From Leptodactylus fallax (taxonomy: Eukaryota; Chordata; Amphibia; Anura; Leptodactylidae): DNA of 64,000 bases. Positions within the stretch are counted from its first letter, which is position 1. Each line of letters opens with the position of its first letter. Below, one piece after another: positions 50,401 through 59,400 of the stretch. Location: the NCBI GenBank assembly GCA_947044405.1, contig CAMRHE010000157.1, positions 2,494,501 through 2,558,500 on the forward strand. Direction: 5' to 3'. The notes beneath the pieces were generated by a model. It was given only the letters and a program-made list of their open reading frames with translations, searched no databases and was not told the DNA's origin. The position numbers and the translations under genes were made by a program.

Positions 50401-53400
50401 TTACATTAGGAGTTGTGATAGGCTTGTCTGAAAAGATATGTCTTTAGTTTGCGCTTGAAGCTGTAGAAATTGGGGGTTAATCTAATAGTCCGGGATAGAG
50501 CATTCCAGAGAAGTGGTGCAACTCGGGAAAAGTCTTGTATACGAGCGTGGGAGGTTCTGATAATAGAGGATGTTAGTCTTAGGTATTTGAGTGAATGGGG
50601 AGCACGGGTTGGGCGATAGACAGAGATGAGGGAGGAAATGTAGGGAGGTGCAGCATTATGGAGAGCCTTGTGGATGAGGGTGATAAGTTTATATTGTATT
50701 CTGTATTGAATAGGCAGCCAATGTAGTGAGCGGCACAGACCGGAGGCATCGCTGTAGCGTCTAGAGACTGATAGATGCGCCTGGCCGCCGCTTTCAGAAT
50801 AGATTGTAGAGGAGAGAGTTTAGTAAGGGGAAGACCAATTAGTAAGTAATATTAAAGAAGACCTCTTGTAGAAACACAACTTTCCATTGCTGTGCCCCCA
50901 ACAGCTTTCCATTGCTGTGCCCCCTACAAAAGACTTAATTTATATACACTGAATGGCCACTTTATTAGAGACACTGCCCTTTCACAATTGGAGCTTTCCT
51001 GAATGTAAATTAGATGTGTCACCCCAGAGTGCAGCATAAAATCAAGTGAGTTTTCCATGGATCAGTTTCATTGTGAGTCAGTATTAGGATGGGAAAATCA
51101 AGCCACCTGAGTCAATTTGAACGTGGCCTGGTCATTGGTGCTTGACTACCAATTTTGTGGGGTTTTCTCATGAATTGGCGTTGAGAGTATGCTGAGAATG
51201 GTGGGATAGCGATAAAAACATACAACAAAAGGGCATATCAAGAATTTTTCAGCAGCTGAATACAAATCTGGGACTCCAGCTAACATGTCTGAGTGCACAA
51301 CTCGTTCTTCCTTAGACAGCAATGGCACTAGAACTAGTCCATTTGCCCTAAGGGAAACAGAAAGGCGAGACTCCAGTAAGAAAAAATGCAAAAATTGGAT
51401 TATGCTAGATGGGGGTGTCTGCTAAAATTTCCATTCAGTGTACATTGCACTATCTTCCCTTCTGTTCATCCTCCTGTCTTTTTCTGATCAGTTATCATAT
51501 TGAATTTTGGAGTTCACCCTGCTTTCACATGGCCAGCTAGAACCAGTACCATCTCTGCCTGTTGGGAGGACAGTATATGTATCCTACACCCATAGAGCCG
51601 GGAGCAGTTACAAAAGAAGTCTCCCTCTCTTGCACATGGTTGTGAGGACATGTGCTTTAGTTTTGTTTAACTGGTTAAGGGGAGTTTTTGTGGCAGAACT
51701 TGAACAAGTAATTCCACAAGACAACCTATAATACAGCTCTTGCGCTCTGTAAGTCACTGTATGTCTAGTATATCTCCCAGCTGTAAAAAATAACACCTCT
51801 ATAACACAAATTAGCTTGAATTAATTTTCCAGATATTTTAACATGTTATTTTTCCAATTTTATTCCAATTCTCAGACCCAGATTCCGGCACCGATATCTT
51901 TTGCCACATGATGCCCTTTTACAGCTACGATGTGCCTCACACATGTGGCCCTGATCCCAAAATATGCTGCCAGTTTGATTTCAGGCGCTTGCCAGGAGGA
52001 AGAATTAATTGCCCTTGGAAAACACCACCAAGAGCCATCACTGAGTCCAATGTAGCTGAACGGTAAGTCATGTGGCGCTAGAGTAAAATGCGTACAAAAG
52101 CAGGACATATTGCTGGTAATTGTTCCTGGGTGAAGAGTAGAGGCAGTTATGTTGCTCATGGCAGAAAATTTCAGTGACTTAAAGGAAATCTTGCAATTTT
52201 CACTGTGGCCACTAAGCCTAATAATAGACTGGAACTTGCCAATTTCTTTGCAGCAGTCACTTGGATAACAATAGCAGATAACATCTGTATAAGCATTACA
52301 ATAGAAGCCCCCACCCCTATAGATAACATTAAAAAAAACATCACTTTGTTCATCACTGCGTCTATTATCAATTGCTGGCTGAAATGCTTCCTGATGGTAG
52401 CATTCTTCATAACTAATATTTTGTTATACACTCTTTTGTGCAATCCTGACCTTTGATAAATAAAGCACTCAGGAAATGGGTCTTTAGTGTGGGGGGGGGG
52501 GCATCAAGGCAGTTAGGGCATATTATAGGCTACACAATAGTAATGCCCGTATACTAATAATGGTGAATTGAACCAGATAATTCCTTAGAGGGATTCCCAT
52601 TGGCATCCTTCAGCACATTTGTTTTAATTTCACCACTTTTCTAATGGATAATGGGTATACCAGGCCCTAATGCTGGAGCTTCCAACGAGGGACTATTATA
52701 ATAATGGGTGAGAAATATGAGGTGGTACGCTATGAAGACAAAGCACCCAATGTAGAGCCTTAGCCCAGTAGTATTCCCTTTCGAGTAAGACACAGGGTGA
52801 CTTTTTATTTTGCCTTAACAGTCGGCACATTGGACTTGTTGGAGTGATTATAGTTGTTTAAAAGATCCTAACAGGGTTTATGTTAGTAACTGCTTATTTT
52901 AATATTTGTCTGTTAACTATTTGGACTCTATTACAGGAACCCTAAATCCCCCCACCCCCCAAAAAATAAATAAATAAATAAATAAATAAAAAACTGGTAA
53001 ACCTGTAACATTTTGTAGTCATAGCAGTGATAATAAAATTTATATGTGTCTCAAGAATAATTACACACACTTACTACTAACTGCGTGTTAAAAAAATAAA
53101 TGTGGAAGTCCTCGAGATTCTTTTGTTTCTAGAAGGTAGGCAGTTTGCTATAGCAGAAACCCTCCAACCAATTTTATATTAGCTAAAACCTGTCAGTTCC
53201 ATAAAACCCTGTATCTACCAGATTTTGGCAAGAAAGTTTGTTTGGGGACCTTTGAGGAAGCATTACAAAATGAACAGAAAGTGTATGTTTACATTTTATG
53301 TGTAGTTCCATTATCCCAAAATTTGAGGTCCTTTTAAAGATCACAAAAAAGGATGAAATCATGAAGGTGAACAAGTTTCTCTAGTATTTATACATGAATA

Positions 53401-56400
53401 TGGTAGTTTCATCGGCCTCCTAATACATCCTTTCTTCGTCACAGAGCAAGCCTCCTACTGGATCAATATAGGAAGAAATCCAAACTGTACCGCAGTAAGG
53501 TGGTCCTTGTGCCCTTAGGTGATGACTTCCGATATGATAAAATGCAGGAGTGGGACGCTCAGTTCTTGAACTACCAGAAGCTCTTTGACTACATGAATTC
53601 CCATCCAGAACTCCATGTTAAAGTAAGTACGTAAGGTTTGATGTGTCAAAAATGTTTTCTGTATATGTTTTGTCAAAAATGGGCATTATTGGTAGCAATG
53701 AAGTAATTTGGATATAAAAGGGCTGATTAAATTCTGTACTTCTGGGTCATTTTCTTATGTGTTCACCTCTCTGCTGTCAACCATGTAACTTTGTGTAGCA
53801 AGCATGGGTAAATCACCCAGTACATACAGTATGTCTTGACCTAATGTTATAACAGTTTTACATGTGCCTGCACCTCTAAGACTATGTGACTATGCGCATT
53901 GGTCTCAATATTTCTTTACTAATAACCGGGACTCCCCCTACAGGCTCAGTTTGGAACTTTGTCAGATTATTTTGACACTCTATATAAAAAGATGGGAGTA
54001 GCCTCAGGGGTGAAACCGCCTGACTTTCCAGTGCTCACTGGAGACTTCTTCTCCTATGCTGACCGGGAGGATCACTATTGGACTGGATACTATACATCAA
54101 GACCATTTTACAAGAGCATGGACAGGGTGCTGGAGTCACACATACGGTAGGTACAAAAACATGTGAAGTCCCAAAAAAAGATAAGTGAATGGGTTTGAGC
54201 TGCAATACCAGACCATGGACAAGAGTAGCACTGTTTTGTAGACAAAAAGCTGACTTTTTTTGTAGTCCTTGACACACCCTTGCAATTGTTGAAGATGTAG
54301 ATTATACTTTGCTCTTGGCCAGAGACAGAGATAACTATAGCAGTAGTAGAGTAACTATGGTACCCTGCATCACATGGCATGTGAGGGAAAAGCGCATTAT
54401 GAAAATATCACGTGAAATGCAATTATTATGAAAAGTGCACCAAAATGGGGTACATGGAATGATAAATTTAGAGCAACTCACTGGCATTGTTAGACAGTTT
54501 TTTTTTTTACCTTATGACACTACACAGTCCAATAAAATGGCACACTTCTTAGTAACACACTTTTTCTCTTAACAGTTAAAACTGTTGTGGGAAGCATATA
54601 AAGTGTGAAATAATACACTTGACGTAAACCTCGTATATTTGGCATAATTTCCACAAGAATTCTGGAACATTTAGATTAGAGATTGGCCACTTTAGCCTAC
54701 TTTTGCACACTGTCTGGAAACATCATTATGAACTCTTACTAATATACCATAGTAAAGTCATCATCCCAAGAGCAGTGCCACCATTGTGTGTAATGCAGCC
54801 AGCTCCCCTGGTTTCCCTTCACTCTGATCTCAAGATGGCCACTGAAGGAAAGTATGGTATCCAGACTCGTCCATCTGCAGCCAGCAGCTTCTATTCCCGG
54901 CACTGCACATATTTTAGTTATCTGTGTCATGAACAGTGTTCTTCTATATAGGCATATGGACAAATGCCTCTCCATCAGCAGACTGCTTGGAACCATACAG
55001 CAGGGAAACCAGGGAAACTGCAACTGTTATTGGGACAACAGGCAATGATTTCTATACTGCAATGTATTATTGAGTGCTCCTAGTACTGTTTCCAGGAGGT
55101 TTGTATAAGATAAAGTGGCCAAGCCCTTTAATTTATGCCCATATATTATATATGTCCATATATTTTTAAGATAAAGTATTATGATTTTTTGTTATTATTA
55201 TTACTATTGTTTATTTATAGAGCACCATTAATTCCACGGGGCTATACATTATTATTATATTAATTCTATGGTGCTGTACATTATTATATTTATTCCGTGA
55301 GGCTGTAAATTATTATATTAATTCCATGGGGCTGTACATTTGAGGGTTTACATACAATACACAGAATACACAAAAAAAGTACAATACTAACAGAGACCAC
55401 TGGAACAGTAGGATAGATGGCCCTGCCCACAAAGGCTTACAATCTATGATATTAGTAACAACCAATTCAACCATGGTTTTTATTTACTAAGCCTTGTTGG
55501 AGATGACTACGGCTAGAGACATTATTTTGTAAAAAGTTTTAGTAACAAAGCCCAGGCATCCATTCCTTTCACCTAGACAATGATTTAGGAACCGATTTAG
55601 AATCTTTTCACCTCTTTTAATTCTGCATTTTTTATTTGTTTTAAACAGTCAGATGTTACTTTAAAGTTTATAGTAAAGTTTTGGTGCTTGGACTTTTTGT
55701 ATGTAAAATGAAAAAGATCACAGCATTCCGGGTTCATGCAATAAATACATTTATTATATTAATTATATCCAGCTTGGTGATCAAGGTGTATTATTTCATA
55801 CCCAGATCCAATAGTAACAACGTTTCGGCTATACGCCTTCTGGTGTAGGAGAGTAGAGCTAGAAGACTGGACTTTTTGTACCGCTTTCAATGACAACTTT
55901 TTTTTTCAAAAGGAATCATACTCTACTGTATATACACACACCATATACACTGTATGTTGTTCTTTTCTGTATTTTATGTCCATAGGCTTTTCTCTTGGGC
56001 TTTAAAAATGTTATAAAGCATTCATAAAAACACTGCTATTGGCGTTATTTTTACTAAATTTTTAAAATGCAAAAATAAAAAGTTTATGTGAAGAGGTCCT
56101 TTAAGATCAAGGTAATTGACATTTACATGGTCAATTTAAGGCCTATCAGGTTAAACTTACAGTAGTTTATAATGGATGGACACACACATAAAATATAGCT
56201 TTGTGTGCTCTTTGTTTCTTGGAAACTAGCCACTGTACCTAGGTTTTTAGACTCATCATTTAACCAAAGAACAGAAAAGTGGCAATATAATATAATGTCA
56301 TTGTCACAGAGTAACCATTCTTCATTGCTTATCTGAAGATACTGTAATTGATGTGTATTATGTTGTGTACATTTTCAGAGGGGCTGAAATCCTGTACAGT

Positions 56401-59400
56401 CTAGCCATAAATCATGCTAGAAGAGCTGGCCTGGAAAGTAAATATCCACTTTCCGATTATGCATTGCTAACTGATGCTAGGCGCAACCTTGGTCTGTTCC
56501 AGCATCATGATGCCATCACTGGGACCGCAAAGGAAGCTGTTGTTATTGACTACGGTGTACGGTAAGAAGCCGCCAAAATGACTGAATCACTTGAAGAATT
56601 CTAGAAACTGGCTCCTGTTTCAGTGTATTTAAAGCTGTTTTCTGAACATTTGATATCAATGACTAATTTGAGAAGCTACTGACCCCAGAGTTATACAGTG
56701 TACAGAGTCAGAAACAGACAGCTCTCTACACTATTTAGTAGCTCAATACTTCACCTCAGCTCCAGTAAATGAGAACTGAGCTACAGTGACATGGCATTGC
56801 CATTATACAATGGATGGAGCTGGCTGCTTCTGGATCTGTCCAGTGTATAAAACTGGCATCAGGGGATCAGTGGGGGTGCCTATTGTCAGACCACCCCCTA
56901 ACCTGATGTTGGTCACCTATCATAATGATTGGTCATTAATATCAAAGCCTGGAAAAGACCTTAGGGCTAAGGCCCCACGTGGCGTCCTGCAGCAAAAAAG
57001 TGCTGTGGGACAAACCGGGGTAGCAATGCATCGCGGTTCTTCCCGCAGCGCTTTTGACATAAACTTTGCAGAGTTTTCCTCTGCAGACTTTCTGCTTCAA
57101 TTATACCTATAGGGAAACCGCCGCCGTATCCGTAGGTATAATTGACATGCTGCGATTTCCAAAACCGCAATGGTTATGGAAATCGTGGCGTGTCCGCAGC
57201 ACGTATTTTAAAGCAAAGTGGGGGTGGGATTCGCTAGAATCCCATCCACTTTTCTGTGACTGAAAAATGCCACGTTTTATTCCATGGAATTTGTGCCACG
57301 TGGGCCCCACAATAGTCTGTAACCTCAATGTGATTGGCTCTAGGTATGGGGGAACTAAATAATAAATTATCTACTAAAGGCATTCTCTACCTTCAAACAA
57401 CCTTTTCCCAAATTCACAGTACATCATGAGAACAAGGGAAAGAAGGATCGGATCCTTTGTTCTCAGAGGGAGTTATGCAGGTTACTCCTCTCTCCCTGTT
57501 GAGAACACATGCACACTTGGCTGAACCAAGTGTACATGCATACGGGCATTTGTCTGACAGTTATTGAAGGTGTATAGCCAGCTTTAGAACTGATTCCAGT
57601 TATAGGAATCTGCAGGGTTTGTTCATCATAGATACACAGACAGTGGGAAAGTAGTTGTGATCAATTGTGGATAAGGGGAACCACCAACTGAACATTATTA
57701 GGTAGGCTTCATGTATGCATTGATGGCCAAAATAGGTGTTGTGACCCTTAACACAAATATAATAGTGTAATGGTGAAACTCTCTGAAGTACATACAGTAC
57801 AAAGGCTTAGTCTTGACTCTTGCTTTGATTCTCTTTCCTGAACCTCATTACAAATGGCAGTTTATTCACTAGTTGCTTGGTTCTAACCCAGACCTATATC
57901 TGGCTTGTCTTTCTGCATATCAGTCTTGCATGTTCCTCTTTGTCTCTCAGGTTGCTCCATTCGTTGATGAATCTGAAACGCATCTTAATTAATGCAGCTC
58001 ATTACCTGGTTGTGGCAGACAAGGAGAAGTATCACTATGATCACTCTGTGCCATTCTTCAGCACGGTAATTGTATTATGGACATAACAAGATGGCTCTGC
58101 GGGTGTGTTTTTAATAGGTCATCTTTCAGCGGAGTGGATTAATAAGTCCCATTGTGGCTTTGAATGAGATGGAGAATAATAAAATGCTGCTCATGTTAGG
58201 GCTCAGCTTCAGCACTATACACTAGACACAAATGGAAGACTTGATTCATTTTGTGATAACTAGGCAGTGGATTTCTATGCAATGTTCTATGCCAGTTCCA
58301 CACAATGTTATAGTTTTCATGGGAACAAAGCTGAATAGCAAATGTGTATAAAAAAAGAAGTATATGTGCAGATATATGGACAGTGAGTCACTTTCCACAT
58401 TACTGTATTAGAAGACTATTCACATTGGGTTTGGCATGACATTAAGGTTTATATGGCGATACAATTGGACACGTCTTGCTCCTTAATGTAAAAAGTATAC
58501 CGTGTAGTATATGTTCATTTTTTTATTTGTAAGATCCACTTGCTTTGAAACGTTTAGTCAACTGCAGTTTCATTCCCAACATAAAAACTTCATAGATGCC
58601 AATTCTGTAGGCCTTCCTTATCCCACTAAAACCCTTTTGAGGCATTAACTCCATATGACCTCTGATGGTGTTCTGTGGTATTGGCTTAATGATTTTAGCC
58701 GTAGATCCAAGTCCTGTAAGTAGAAACATGCGGCCTCCATGGATTGCACTTGGTTTTGCTGCAGATCCTGCAGATGCTTATTCAGACTGAGAACTGGGGA
58801 GGTTGGACAAACCTTAAACTGTTTGTCAGGCTCCTACAACCATCCCTGAACAATTTTTGCAGTGTGGCAGGCTCAAGTGAGTACCGTACCCCTTTGTCTG
58901 TAATTGGCTGTCTGATCAACACTTTAAAGCTTTAATGGCCGTCAGTTTTAGGTGAGGTTAGGTCCACCTGTCTGGACACTGGCAGATAAGCTTTTTCATG
59001 GAGCATGCAGCTACCAAAAGGATAGGCCATCAGTTTTGTAGAGGTGGATAATCCTTTTAATCTACAGGACTTGTTGCCAAGATGTATAAGGCTAAGGCCC
59101 CACGTTGTGGAAAAGCAACATTTTTTGTTGCAGATTTTGCTGCGTTTTTTGAGCCAAAGTCAGGAGTGGCTTGAAAAGGAATGGAAAATATAAATGAATC
59201 ACTTAGACGTTTCCCTTCTGTTTAATCCACTTTAACATTGGTTAAAAAAAAAAAAAATCGCAGCAAAATCTGCAACAAAAAATGCTGTGTTTCCACAATG
59301 TGGGGCCTTAGCCTAAATAAACTTCTTTGAAAATACAGCATGTTCTACTCGTACCTGTGTTACGTTGTAAAATGTCCATTTTAGTCTTAAGAAGAGGTTT

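Larger units (their letters stand above)
54147..56378 (+). other. MAN2A2 intron 9
   Basis: 2232 bp without a gene. Contains the two repeats listed at 55193 and 55730. The open frames at 54703-55048 lack family features. Confidence 0.45.

Noticed and set aside
52205..52456. 83-codon open frame in intron 7 with a hydrophobic stretch
   Set aside because: No homology seen, mirrored by an open frame on the opposite strand, and located between well-supported exons of one gene.
58744..58935. Possible extra exon between MAN2A2 exons 11 and 12
   Set aside because: No similarity to mannosidase sequence, and exons 11 and 12 join directly with no missing residues relative to the family.
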